A DNA stretch of 64,000 nucleotides from Edaphocola flava. GTDB taxonomy: Bacteria; Bacteroidota; Bacteroidia; Chitinophagales; Chitinophagaceae. The notes under the pieces were generated by a model. The model was not told the origin of the DNA. It did not search any database and saw only the letters and a list, made by a program, of their open reading frames with translations. The stretch's first letter is position 1; every line of letters begins with the position of its first letter. The stretch is taken from the NCBI RefSeq assembly GCF_004118155.1, contig NZ_SAIQ01000003.1, positions 372,001 to 436,000 on the forward strand, given 5' to 3'. The translations under genes were made by a program, and so were the position numbers. Positions 9,065 to 17,264 of this stretch are shown piece by piece.

Positions 9065-9895
9065 TTACCAGCTTCCGCTGGCCCCTCCGCCACCGAAGCT
9101 TCCACCACCGAATCCGCCGAATCCTCCACCTCCGCTACTTCCTCCGCCCCAGCCGGATCCGCCACCCCAGCCTGAGCCACGGCTACTGCCGCCACGCATC
9201 ATTTCACTCAGGATAGAACCCATAAAGATATCGGTGCCTCTGCGGCTGATGTATCTTCCGCCGCCACCGCCACCACCGCCGCGAGAAGCGATAATGATAA
9301 ACAGCACAATGAAGATTATAATGGCCACTATGGCGATTGAAGGCAATCCTTCTTTCGAGGCCTCGGGCTCTGCTTTATATTCTCCCTGAGAGACTTTAAT
9401 GATCGCCTCTGCCCCGTTCAGTAATCCCTGGTAGTAATTCCCGGATTTAAAGAAGGGGGTAATCTCATTTCGGATAATGCGTCCGGCAAGCCCGTCCGGC
9501 AATACACCTTCCAGTCCGTAGCCCGTTGAGATATTTAGCTTACGGTCACTGATTGCTGCCAGTATCAGCGCTCCATTATCTTTTCCTTTACGGCCAATGC
9601 CCCAGCGATTGCCCAGTTCTATAGCGTATTGAGAAATATCATACTGACCGGTACTCCGGATCAGCACGATTGCAATTTGTGTAGAGGTTGCCTTATCAAA
9701 GCTGTCCAGCTTGGCCTCCAGCTTATTGAGGTCTTCAGTGCTCAGAACACCTGCCAGATCATTCACCAATCTCGGGGGATTAGGTTTGGCCGGAAAATCC
9801 TTATCTGACTGTGCCTGTGCGAAAAGCGGCAGCCAGCAAAGTAAAACAATACAGATCCTCAGAAGGCTGCGTTTCAGTATAGGTAAATAATTCAT
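9065..9895 (-). CDS. TPM-domain secreted protein with Gly-rich tail (YgcG type)
   Basis: The 276-residue protein has a signal peptide (positively charged start, hydrophobic core, end near FAQAQ), a TPM domain beginning PPRLVNDLAGVLS and containing RSTGQYDISQYAIELGNRWGIG, then one transmembrane segment (about residues 185-205) and a Gly/Ser-rich tail ending GASGSW. This is the standard YgcG layout. TPM domains have been tied to photosystem repair in plants and to respiratory complexes in bacteria, but the role here is open. The start is the ATG at 9893-9895: a longer in-frame start would run 44 bases into the preceding gene and spoil the signal peptide. It forms a pair with the second TPM gene 19 bases upstream. 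Confidence 0.88.
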   Translation of the reverse strand: MNYLPILKRSLLRICIVLLCWLPLFAQAQSDKDFPAKPNPPRLVNDLAGVLSTEDLNKLEAKLDSFDKATSTQIAIVLIRSTGQYDISQYAIELGNRWGIGRKGKDNGALILAAISDRKLNISTGYGLEGVLPDGLAGRIIRNEITPFFKSGNYYQGLLNGAEAIIKVSQGEYKAEPEASKEGLPSIAIVAIIIFIVLFIIIASRGGGGGGGGRYISRRGTDIFMGSILSEMMRGGSSRGSGWGGGSGWGGGSSGGGGFGGFGGGSFGGGGASGSW

Positions 9896-9914
9896 TATGC
9901 TTCTTGCTTCAGTT

Positions 9915-10376
9915 TTAATGTCCGAATACGATATCGTCCGGAATTTCATTTTTATCATCTCCCGGAACAGCAGGAAAATGCTGCACCAACGCTGATCCGA
10001 TTTCTTTGACTACGGTGACCAGTCCCTCGGCCACTCTACCCTCTGCACAAAACCTGCGCAGTGTATCCAGTTCGGCTTTCCAGTATTCCTCTTTACCTAC
10101 TTTCTGGTGTATACCTTCATCGCCCACAATTGCCGCCTGCCGGTCTTTCAGGGCCAGGTATACCAGTACGGCATTGCGCTCCTGGGTCTGGTGCATCTGC
10201 AATTCAGAAAAGACTTCCCAGGCACGGTCTGCGGCATCTACAAAGCTGCAAAACGACTCAATATATACACGTAACTCTCCTGAGGTACGCTTTTCAGTAT
10301 CCCTTATGGCCTGCACCACACTTTCTGCCTCTTCAGCTGCCAGCAAAGGCTTATTCGGTTTGGAAAATATAGACAA
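9915..10376 (-). CDS. TPM-domain protein, cytoplasmic form
   Basis: This 153-residue TPM-domain protein has no signal peptide. It contains the family blocks RTSGELRVYIE (about residues 30-40), ERNAVLVYLALKDRQAAIVGD and a C-terminal VVKEIGSALVQHFP. It pairs with the YgcG-type gene downstream, as is common in Bacteroidota, where lemA usually heads the trio. Here lemA is 29 kb away. No ATG exists between the upstream in-frame stop and the conserved region. TTG at 10374-10376 is the best start and follows the promoter at 10402-10409 by a short leader. Confidence 0.85.
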   Translation of the reverse strand: MSIFSKPNKPLLAAEEAESVVQAIRDTEKRTSGELRVYIESFCSFVDAADRAWEVFSELQMHQTQERNAVLVYLALKDRQAAIVGDEGIHQKVGKEEYWKAELDTLRRFCAEGRVAEGLVTVVKEIGSALVQHFPAVPGDDKNEIPDDIVFGH

Positions 10377-10401
10377 GGTGTTATTTTTTTTAATCTGATC
10401 T

Positions 10402-10409
10402 CAAATGTA
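10402..10409 (-). promoter_or_regulatory. -7 promoter box (TACATTTG, minus strand) for the TPM gene pair
   Basis: CAAATGTA on the plus strand reads TACATTTG on the minus strand. It is 25 bases upstream of the TTG start at 10376 and supports that unusual start codon. Confidence 0.5.
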
Positions 10410-10536
10410 ACATTTAAAATCAAATCTGAGACACAAAACCCAGGATTATACAAGGGAATTTCAGCATAAATCCGAAGCCTTTCGGGCATTCACAAAAATT
10501 GATTAACTTGCGGGGATTCAGCAATCTAAACATTTT

Positions 10537-11994
10537 ATGTCGAAAATTAAACAGAAAGAAATCAATGTATCTTCAGAAACCGGAACTTTAAAACGCCTGC
10601 TGGTACACAGCCCTGACAGTGGTCTCGGAAAAGTTGTTCCATCAAAAGCACAGGATTGGTTGTTCGAAGACATTGTGCACTTAGACACTATTCGCAGAAA
10701 AGAATACGATTACTATACCAAGTTACTTTTATACTTCCTGGATCCAGAGAAAATCAAAGGCAAACTGAGCAAAATTGACGATCCTAAAAATAAACGCAAT
10801 TTCTACAAGCCAGGTCATAAAGACTTCCACGCATCGGACAAAGTAATAGAATTACAATTATTACTGAGCCAGATCCTGGAGCAGGAACATATCCGTATCA
10901 AACTGATCGCCTCGGTTTGTGCCATTGAAAACTGTAGTTACGAAACACAGCAGAGATTATTGGGCTATGAGCCGGATCAACTGGCTAAGATCTTCATCAG
11001 CGGTACACACAACGAAAATGAAATGATCTTCCCTCCGATTCCGAACTTCATCTTTACCCGTGATATCGGTATCACAATAAATGAGTTTATCCTGCTGAAT
11101 AAGCCGGCAAAGAAAGCGCGTACCAGAGAAGCATTATTGTCCAAATACATCTTCTTCAACCACCCGTTTTTTGCAGCATACAAAAATAATATCATTGAAC
11201 TGCCCGATCTGCAGCATCACTTCCTGTTACCTAAAGAAGCAGAAGACCATAAAGTAACCCTGGAAGGTGGTGACGTTATGGTAGTGAGCAAAGACCACCT
11301 CCTGGTCGGCGTAAGTGAGCGTACCAGCTGGGATGCGGCTTATCAGACAATCAAAGTACTGTTTGACCGTAAAGTGGTTAAGAAAATCACGATTGTAAAA
11401 ATCCCGCGCAAGCGCGATTATATGCATATCGATACGGTATTTACACAGGTTAAAAAGAATGTATGGGTAATGCTGGGTATCTTCTCCGACAAATCGGTGA
11501 AACACCTGGACGGAGACAGCATTCAGAAGACTTTGGGTATTGTGCAGAAATCCAAAGATGATAAACTTAAAATCATCCAGTTCAACAGTAAAAACGTTGA
11601 TAAACCGGTTTATTTTGAAAGCCTGGAAGAGTTACTGATCGACATCAGCACCAAAGATCTGGGCTGTAAAGAAAAAGAAGTAAAAATCATCTTATCCGGT
11701 AATGATGAGTTCCCGTACGATGTGCGTGAGCAATGGACAGACAGCTGTAACCTACTAGCCATCAAAGAAGGGGTGGTACTGGGTTATGACCGTAATGATA
11801 AAACAGTAGAGGCATTTGAAGCCGCAGGGTTCAAAACTGTAAAAGTAGAGGACCTGATCCGTGAACTGGAAGCGGGCAAAATCGATACCAAAGATATTAC
11901 AGATACACTGGTACTGATGCCATCTGCCGAGCTGTCCAGAGCACGTGGTGGATTCCACTGTATGAGCATGCCATTATTAAGAGATAACGATTAA
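10537..11994 (+). CDS. Arginine deiminase family protein
   Basis: This protein hydrolyses arginine to citrulline and ammonia, by family membership. The 485-residue protein has the amidinotransferase/deiminase fold with the expected catalytic elements: FTRDIG (about 173-178), LEGGD (about 242-246), a His in YMHIDTVF (about 295-302) and the C-terminal nucleophile Cys in GGFHCMSMP (near 475). It has a lysine-rich insertion at about 80-110 that I do not recognise. It lies 18 bases upstream of a citrulline hydrolase gene in the same direction, so the two probably form an arginine-to-ornithine route without carbamoyl phosphate. No arcB or arcC is present nearby. The exact Bacteroidota subfamily is not certain. 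Confidence 0.87.
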   Translation: MSKIKQKEINVSSETGTLKRLLVHSPDSGLGKVVPSKAQDWLFEDIVHLDTIRRKEYDYYTKLLLYFLDPEKIKGKLSKIDDPKNKRNFYKPGHKDFHASDKVIELQLLLSQILEQEHIRIKLIASVCAIENCSYETQQRLLGYEPDQLAKIFISGTHNENEMIFPPIPNFIFTRDIGITINEFILLNKPAKKARTREALLSKYIFFNHPFFAAYKNNIIELPDLQHHFLLPKEAEDHKVTLEGGDVMVVSKDHLLVGVSERTSWDAAYQTIKVLFDRKVVKKITIVKIPRKRDYMHIDTVFTQVKKNVWVMLGIFSDKSVKHLDGDSIQKTLGIVQKSKDDKLKIIQFNSKNVDKPVYFESLEELLIDISTKDLGCKEKEVKIILSGNDEFPYDVREQWTDSCNLLAIKEGVVLGYDRNDKTVEAFEAAGFKTVKVEDLIRELEAGKIDTKDITDTLVLMPSAELSRARGGFHCMSMPLLRDND

Positions 11995-12012
11995 ACATAA
12001 ACCACATAGATC

Positions 12013-12918
12013 ATGAGTAATTATGCTTTATTGATGGTACGCCCTTCCCGCTTTGGTTTTAATGCCGAGACGGCGGTGAATAATGCCTTCCAGGTAGCGG
12101 GCGACCAAAGCAATGTACAGGAAAAAGCGTTGCAGGAATTTGACCATTTCGTGCAGGCCCTGCGCGATAATCATATTGATGTATTGGTAGTGCAGGACAC
12201 CGAAGAGCCTCATACACCAGACAGTATATTCCCGAATAACTGGATCAGTTTTCATAAAAACAGTACCATTGTACTCTACCCTATGTTTGCCGAAAACCGC
12301 AGACTGGAGCGCAAAGAATCGATAATGGATGCAATCCGTTCCCGCTATAATATCGACAATACTATAGACCTGACCAAAAACGAAGCACAGGACATCTTCC
12401 TGGAAGGTACAGGCAGTATTATACTGGATCGCAAGCAGAAGATTGCCTATGCCAATATATCTCCGCGTACAGATAAAAACCTGTTTAAGGAATTCTGCGA
12501 AGAGATGGGCTACGAACCGGTGATCTTTGAAGCGAAGGACGAGCATGGAAAAGACATTTATCATACCAATGTAATGATGTGTGTGGGTGATCGTTATGCG
12601 GTTATCTGCCTGGACTGTATCCCTGAAGCGCAGCGTGAGGGTGTGCGTGAAGCCCTGGAAAACAGTGGCAAAACAATTATCACCATCAGCTACGACCAGA
12701 TGAATCACTTTGCAGGCAATATGCTGCAGGTAGAGAATACCGCCGGTGAGAAATTCCTGGTGATGTCTACCCAGGCATATGAATCGCTGAGCCCGGAGCA
12801 GGTAAGTGCAATCGAAAACTTTAACCCCATTATACATGTGCCCCTGTATACTATCGAGCAAAACGGCGGTGGCAGCGCAAGATGTATGATGGCAGAAATC
12901 TTATTACCTAAAAAATAA
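12013..12918 (+). CDS. ctlX: Citrulline utilization hydrolase CtlX-type amidinotransferase
   Basis: The 301-residue deiminase-fold enzyme resembles CtlX, which in Francisella hydrolyses citrulline to ornithine, carbon dioxide and ammonia. Visible motifs are FPNNWISFH (about 73-81), EGTGSIILDR (about 131-140), HTNVMMCVG (about 183-191), GNMLQVEN (about 236-243) and the catalytic Cys in SARCMMAE (near 290). It follows the arginine deiminase gene by 18 bases. recN starts 14 bases after it, so all three may share a transcript. The alternative is a dimethylargininase-like role, but the FPNNW and EGTGS blocks and the neighbour favour CtlX. Confidence 0.85.
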   Translation: MSNYALLMVRPSRFGFNAETAVNNAFQVAGDQSNVQEKALQEFDHFVQALRDNHIDVLVVQDTEEPHTPDSIFPNNWISFHKNSTIVLYPMFAENRRLERKESIMDAIRSRYNIDNTIDLTKNEAQDIFLEGTGSIILDRKQKIAYANISPRTDKNLFKEFCEEMGYEPVIFEAKDEHGKDIYHTNVMMCVGDRYAVICLDCIPEAQREGVREALENSGKTIITISYDQMNHFAGNMLQVENTAGEKFLVMSTQAYESLSPEQVSAIENFNPIIHVPLYTIEQNGGGSARCMMAEILLPKK

Positions 12919-12932
12919 TTCAGCAGCAAGCC

Positions 12933-14594
12933 GTGTTACAGAAATTACTGATCAGGAATTATGCGATTATAGATGAACTCACGATTACGTTTGATGAACA
13001 CCTGAACGTGATCACAGGAGAGACAGGTGCCGGTAAGTCTATCATACTGGGTGCCCTCTCGCTCATACTGGGTGAGCGTGCTGATACTTCTGTGCTGATC
13101 AACGCATCGGAGAAGTGTGTAGTAGAAGCCCATTTCGATACGGCAAAGCTGAAAACCTTCAACCAGTTATTACAGGAACATGAACTGGATGCGGAAGCAC
13201 AGACCATCATTCGCCGTGAAATCAGTACCTCCGGTAAATCGCGTGCTTTTGTAAACGACACGCCGGTTACGCTTTCCGTGCTGAATGAACTGACTTCTAC
13301 ACTCGTAGACCTGCATCGCCAGTTCGACAACCGTTCTCTGGATGACAGCCAGTTTATGTATGAAGCGCTGGATGCAGTGGCCGAAACACAGGAACTAGCG
13401 GATGCTTACCGCAATGCCTATAATACATTTAAAGCATTACAGCGCAGGGTACAGCAAATAGAACAGGAACAGGTATCCTGGCAGAAAGAAGCCGATTACA
13501 ACCAATTTCTCTTTGAGGAGCTGGAGGCGGCAAACTTCCAGGAAAATGAACTGGAAGACCTGGAAGTACAACTGAAACAACTGAGTAATGCAGAACTGAT
13601 CCGCAATACACTGACCGAAAGCTGCATCATCCTCTCTGAAGGGGAACAGCCCGTCAATACAGAATTGCGCCGTGTAGCACAACAGATACAGCAGTTAAGT
13701 GCCGTATTTCCTGCTGCGGAATCGCTTGCAGGAAGGTTGAACAGCGCTTACGAAGAATTGAAAGATATTGCACAGGAATTATCGCACCTGCAAGAGAGCG
13801 TAGACCTGGATCCGGAACAACTGACGGAAATGCAGACCCGTTCAGACCTGGGTAACCGCCTGCTGAAAAAACATGGTGTTAGCGAGACCAATGCTTTACG
13901 CAATATACACCAGCAACTGGCCATGACCATTGCACAGCAGCAGAATGCCGACACTACCCTGTCGCAATTGAAAGCTGAACTGGAACAGGCAGAAACAGCC
14001 TTAAATGAGCAGGCATCGCAATTGCTGGAACAAAGAATGGCTAAAGCGGGCAGTTTTGCTGCAGACATTAACCAGTTATTGCAACTCATTGGCATGCCTA
14101 ATGCAGTATTGCAGATTGTACTGGAGCCGGCAGATCATTTTACACCACATGGTAAGGATCGTATCCAGTATTTACTGGATGCCAATAAGAGCGGCAAATT
14201 TGCCCCGGTGCAGAAAGCTGCATCCGGCGGGGAACTGAGCCGTATTATGCTCAGCATCAAAACCCTTACGGCAAAAGCCCTCCAGCTCCCTACCCTGATC
14301 TTTGATGAGGTGGATACCGGTATTTCCGGCGAGGCAGCTAAACAAGTGGGCGTATTGTTACGTTCTCTGGGGGCTTACCACCAGGTAATGTGTATTACGC
14401 ATCAGCCTCAGGTAGCGGGTAAAGGACACCTGCACTTCTATGTCTACAAACAAATGGAAGAAGGCAAGGTCAAAACCCGTGTACGTGCACTGAACACAGA
14501 GGAGCGCATACGCCTGATCGCACAAATGATTGGCGGGGAAGAGCCTTCTGAAGCAGCACTGAGTAATGCAAGGGAATTGGTTATGGTTTCTTAA
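12933..14594 (+). CDS. recN: DNA repair protein RecN
   Basis: This SMC-like ATPase acts in recombinational repair of double-strand breaks. The 553-residue protein has an N-terminal LLIRNYAIIDEL strand, Walker A GETGAGKSI (about 30-38), a central coiled-coil arm rich in Gln/Glu/Leu (about 150-365), the ABC signature SGGELSRIML (about 430-439) and Walker B LIFDEVDTGISG (about 454-465). The start is GTG at 12933. No ATG lies between the ctlX stop and the conserved first strand. Its length matches the family. It is probably cotranscribed with ctlX and ends at the hairpin at 14615-14657. Confidence 0.96.
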   Translation: MLQKLLIRNYAIIDELTITFDEHLNVITGETGAGKSIILGALSLILGERADTSVLINASEKCVVEAHFDTAKLKTFNQLLQEHELDAEAQTIIRREISTSGKSRAFVNDTPVTLSVLNELTSTLVDLHRQFDNRSLDDSQFMYEALDAVAETQELADAYRNAYNTFKALQRRVQQIEQEQVSWQKEADYNQFLFEELEAANFQENELEDLEVQLKQLSNAELIRNTLTESCIILSEGEQPVNTELRRVAQQIQQLSAVFPAAESLAGRLNSAYEELKDIAQELSHLQESVDLDPEQLTEMQTRSDLGNRLLKKHGVSETNALRNIHQQLAMTIAQQQNADTTLSQLKAELEQAETALNEQASQLLEQRMAKAGSFAADINQLLQLIGMPNAVLQIVLEPADHFTPHGKDRIQYLLDANKSGKFAPVQKAASGGELSRIMLSIKTLTAKALQLPTLIFDEVDTGISGEAAKQVGVLLRSLGAYHQVMCITHQPQVAGKGHLHFYVYKQMEEGKVKTRVRALNTEERIRLIAQMIGGEEPSEAALSNARELVMVS

Positions 14595-14614
14595 ATAAAC
14601 ATTTATAATCCTAT

Positions 14615-14657
14615 ATATAATAATAGCGGTGACCTTTGGCCACCGCTATTATTATAT
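14615..14657 (+). terminator. recN terminator, 17-bp stem
   Basis: Arms 14615-14631 and 14641-14657 are exact inverted repeats with a 9-base loop that can itself extend the helix. The outer part is all A/T. It begins 20 bases after the recN stop. Confidence 0.8.
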
Positions 14658-15014
14658 GTGTAACGCCACGGATACAGATATAAATTCCTTTGCCGCCTGC
14701 AGCATGGTTATCCATTAAGTCAATATTCCCTCACGGGCAATTTATATTCCTTTATGGAATAATGATCACTAAGTATCTATAGTAGCTTTGCACAACGCTC
14801 TATGTTTACTATTGTAGTTTTGCACGGGACAGCCACATGGCTGTCCCTTTATGGATACTGCATATGCCGGATTGTATGCCCGCAAAGCCTTGCAAACACT
14901 GAAAATCATAGTGCTTCTAAAAAATAAATTCATTTTTATAATTGATAATCAATAAGTTACAGCAGTATCTTAAAAATAAGTAATAAAAATATTGGTAAAA
15001 TAATATAGTCGATG
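14658..15014 (+). other. Intergenic region with two extra -7 boxes and a hairpin; no gene seen
   Basis: No convincing reading frame is present. TAGCTTTG (14783-14790) and TAGTTTTG (14815-14822) both match the -7 consensus. The second has a TTG 27 bases upstream (14788-14790). Right after it is a perfect 9-bp hairpin (14826-14834 with 14839-14847, loop ACAT) followed by three T. The layout would allow a transcript of about 50 nt ending at the hairpin, or the boxes may be upstream promoters of rplM. Confidence 0.35.
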
Positions 15015-15022
15015 TACCTTTG
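14992..15022 (+). promoter_or_regulatory. Promoter of the rplM-rpsI unit (TTG ... TACCTTTG)
   Basis: The -33 TTG (14992-14994) and the -7 TACCTTTG (15015-15022) are separated by 20 bases, close to the Bacteroidota optimum. The leader to rplM is about 65 nt. Confidence 0.75.
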
Positions 15023-15093
15023 CGCTCCGTTTGCAAGTAAATGCTCCGGCATAGCTTGCTTAAGTATCAATTATAATTTTAAAACAGAAACAA

Positions 15094-15543
15094 ATGTCTC
15101 TAAATCAATTGAGCTACAGAACACAGTCTGCAAATGAGAAAATCGTAAAACGCGATTGGTTCGTTGCTGATGCAACTAATCAAACATTAGGCCGTTTTTG
15201 CTCTAAAGTAGCTGCTGTATTACGCGGTAAAAACAAAGCGTATTTTACTCCACACTTCGACTGTGGCGATTATGTAATCGTTACAAACTCTTCTAAAATC
15301 GTTATGACCGGTAAAAAACTGGATCAGAAAGATTATCAAACTTACTCTGGTTACCCTAATGGTCAGAAACACGAATTAGCTAAAAACTTATTATCCCGTC
15401 GTCCTAACGCTGTTATTGAGCGCGGTGTAAAAGGTATGTTACCTAAAAACAAATTAGGTCGTGCTATGATCAAGAAACTGTTTGTTTACGAAGGTGCACA
15501 ACATCCGCACGCGGCACAACAACCAAAAGAATTCAAATACTAA
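15094..15543 (+). CDS. rplM: 50S ribosomal protein L13
   Basis: The 149-residue L13 protein of the large ribosomal subunit binds early to 23S rRNA. It carries the family blocks KRDWFVADATNQTLGRFCSKVA (start only quoted in part: WFVADA, near 22-27), LRGKNKAYFTPHFDCGDYV in the first half, and the signature GMLPKNKLGRAM at about 110-121. Its start is the ATG 71 bases after the strong promoter. It is followed 38 bases later by rpsI, the conserved pairing found in most bacteria. Codon use is strongly biased, as expected for a highly expressed gene. Confidence 0.98.
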   Translation: MSLNQLSYRTQSANEKIVKRDWFVADATNQTLGRFCSKVAAVLRGKNKAYFTPHFDCGDYVIVTNSSKIVMTGKKLDQKDYQTYSGYPNGQKHELAKNLLSRRPNAVIERGVKGMLPKNKLGRAMIKKLFVYEGAQHPHAAQQPKEFKY

Positions 15544-15581
15544 TATATTTCTCTCTGAGAATTCAAAATATTATAATATAA

Positions 15582-15971
15582 ATGGAAAAGCAAACAAATG
15601 CAATTGGTCGTCGTAAAGAAGCTGTAGCCCGCGTATATATCAGCAAGGGTTCAGGTGCTATCAAAGTAAACGACAAGGAATATACTAACTATTTCCCATT
15701 AATCTACTTACAGAATCAAGTAGAACTGCCATTCAAAACTATTGAAGGTGCTGACAAATTTGACGTTGTAGTAAACGTTAAAGGCGGTGGTCCAAAAGGT
15801 CAGGCTGAAGCGATTAAATTAGCGATTGCCCGCGCTCTGTGCGAAATCAATGCTGAATATCGTCCTTCCCTGAAGAAAGAAGGTTTATTACACCGCGATC
15901 CACGTGCTGTTGAGCGTAAGAAATTCGGTAAACGTAAAGCACGCCGTAGCTTCCAGTTCTCTAAACGTTAA
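15582..15971 (+). CDS. rpsI: 30S ribosomal protein S9
   Basis: The 129-residue S9 protein lies in the head of the small subunit, and its C-terminal tail reaches the P-site tRNA. Family features are the N-terminal GRRKEAVARVYI (about 9-20), GGGPKGQAEA (about 67-76) and the basic C-terminus ending FSKR. It lies 38 bases after rplM and 78 bases before rpsB, so all three could be one operon. No terminator is visible between rpsI and rpsB. Confidence 0.98.
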   Translation: MEKQTNAIGRRKEAVARVYISKGSGAIKVNDKEYTNYFPLIYLQNQVELPFKTIEGADKFDVVVNVKGGGPKGQAEAIKLAIARALCEINAEYRPSLKKEGLLHRDPRAVERKKFGKRKARRSFQFSKR

Positions 15972-16049
15972 TTCGCATATTACACTTCATTACTTATGGA
16001 GTGTGCATAGTAAAATTTTTTTCAAAACAATACTTAATATATTCCAACA

Positions 16050-16931
16050 ATGGAAGAAAATAAATCATTACATCAGCAGTTATTGGAAGCGGGCGTTCAC
16101 TTTGGTCACCAAAGAAAGAAATGGAACCCGAAAATGTTACCATACATCTTCAACGAGAAGAATGGTATCCATATCATTGACCTGAACAGAACAATCGAAG
16201 GTTTACAAGAGTCAGCTGCAGCACTGAAACAAATCGCGAAAAGCGGTAAGAAAATCATGTTTGTAGCTACTAAAAAGCAAGCTAAAGAAATCGTTTCTGA
16301 AGCAGCTGCTAAAGTAAACATGCCTTTCGTTACAGAAAGATGGTTAGGTGGTATGCTGACCAACTTCCAAACTATTCGTAAGAGCGTTAAGAAAATGCAA
16401 TCTATCGAGAAAATGTTAAACGACGGTACGCTGGATAGCGTAACTAAAAAAGAGCGTCTGACTTTAACTCGTAGCAAAGATAAAATGGAAAAAGTACTGG
16501 GTGGTATCTCTCAAATGGGTCGTACTCCTGCTGCTCTGTTCATCGTTGACATCAGTCACGAACACATCGCTTTATCTGAAGCTAAGCGTTTAGGTATCAC
16601 TACCTTCGCTATGGTTGATACTAACAGTGATCCTACTAAAGTAGATTTCGCAGTTCCATCTAACGATGATGCTACTAAATCTATCGCGATCATCACTAAC
16701 TACCTGACTGCTGCTATCATGGAAGGTCTGGAAGAAAGAGCACAAAACAAAGAAGTAGACGATCAAGAGCAAGAAGTTGAAGTTGCTGAGCGTCTGCGTG
16801 GTCTGGATCTGGATGAAGAAGAAGCAAACAAAGATGGTAAAAAAGCTACAGCGGGTAACCGTCGTGGTGGTAACACCGGTGGTGGTGCTAACAACAACCG
16901 TCGTGGTCCTGGTGGTCCAAACAAAAGATAA
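16050..16931 (+). CDS. rpsB: 30S ribosomal protein S2 with low-complexity C-terminal extension
   Basis: S2 joins the small subunit late and bridges head and body. The 293-residue protein has the standard S2 core: LLEAGVHFGHQ (about 11-21), WNPKMLPYIF, RWLGGMLTNF (about 104-113) and IPSNDDA-type ending (VPSNDDATKSIA near 205-216). An acidic stretch follows, then a tail of about 40 residues rich in Gly, Asn and Arg (GGNTGGGANNNRRG). The core ends near residue 235, so the tail is well beyond the usual length. tsf, the common downstream partner, is absent: a terminator hairpin and an unrelated miniprotein follow. Confidence 0.97.
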   Translation: MEENKSLHQQLLEAGVHFGHQRKKWNPKMLPYIFNEKNGIHIIDLNRTIEGLQESAAALKQIAKSGKKIMFVATKKQAKEIVSEAAAKVNMPFVTERWLGGMLTNFQTIRKSVKKMQSIEKMLNDGTLDSVTKKERLTLTRSKDKMEKVLGGISQMGRTPAALFIVDISHEHIALSEAKRLGITTFAMVDTNSDPTKVDFAVPSNDDATKSIAIITNYLTAAIMEGLEERAQNKEVDDQEQEVEVAERLRGLDLDEEEANKDGKKATAGNRRGGNTGGGANNNRRGPGGPNKR

Positions 16932-16963
16932 TAAAATTGCAAACAATTTTATAGATACATTAG

Positions 16964-16991
16964 TAAAGGCGTTCATATATGAACGCCTTTA
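16964..16991 (+). terminator. rpsB terminator
   Basis: A perfect 28-nt palindrome (arms 16964-16977 and 16978-16991, a 12-bp stem with an ATAT loop) followed by TTTATT. It lies 32 bases after rpsB and directly abuts the promoter of the next small gene. Confidence 0.8.
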
Positions 16992-16996
16992 TTTAT

Positions 16997-17004
16997 TACC
17001 TTTG
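16997..17004 (+). promoter_or_regulatory. -7 promoter box (TACCTTTG) for the Cys-rich miniprotein
   Basis: An exact TAnnTTTG match only five bases after the rpsB terminator palindrome. It is 34 bases before the ATG at 17039. It supports the small reading frame being a separate transcribed gene. Confidence 0.6.
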
Positions 17005-17038
17005 TATCATATTATTAACGCATTATTTTATCATTATT

Positions 17039-17206
17039 ATGCTGCCCGAACGATCTGCTGTGCAAGGAAAAGAAGCATTCTTGGTAGCACAGGAAGCACA
17101 AAAGCCGGAAAGATTTTTCTGCTCCTGTATCCGACAATGCGAACTGAAAAAATGTTGTAAGAAATATAAAAGAGGCAAACGGTGCAAAAGTTGCCCGAAG
17201 AGATAA
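17039..17206 (+). CDS. Cys-rich basic miniprotein, unknown function
   Basis: This 55-residue product has an N-terminal half without cysteine (MLPERSAVQGKEAFLVA) and a C-terminal half with seven cysteines spaced CxC-x3-C-x4-CC-x8-C-x2-C among many lysines and arginines, ending PKR. There is no signal peptide, so it is probably cytoplasmic. The cysteine pattern suggests metal (for example zinc) binding, but I do not recognise a family. Support for a real gene is its own -7 box at 16997-17004 and a 26-bp terminator starting two bases after its stop. An in-frame ATG at 16979 lies in the rpsB terminator and before the promoter, so it is not used. Confidence 0.65.
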   Translation: MLPERSAVQGKEAFLVAQEAQKPERFFCSCIRQCELKKCCKKYKRGKRCKSCPKR

Positions 17207-17207
17207 T

Positions 17208-17264
17208 ATACTCTATAATAAATAAAGCAGGACTTAAGGTCCTGCTTTATTTATTATAGAGTAT
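17208..17264 (+). terminator. Terminator of the miniprotein gene, 26-bp perfect stem
   Basis: Arms 17208-17233 and 17239-17264 are exact inverted repeats with loop TTAAG. The right end of the stem (GAGTAT) is also the first part of the terminal repeat of foldback copy B. Confidence 0.85.

Noticed and set aside
9065-9958. Longer N-terminus for the YgcG-type TPM protein starting at 9958
   Set aside because: It would overlap the upstream TPM gene by 44 bases and place a charged stretch before the signal peptide. The ATG at 9893-9895 gives a normal signal peptide.
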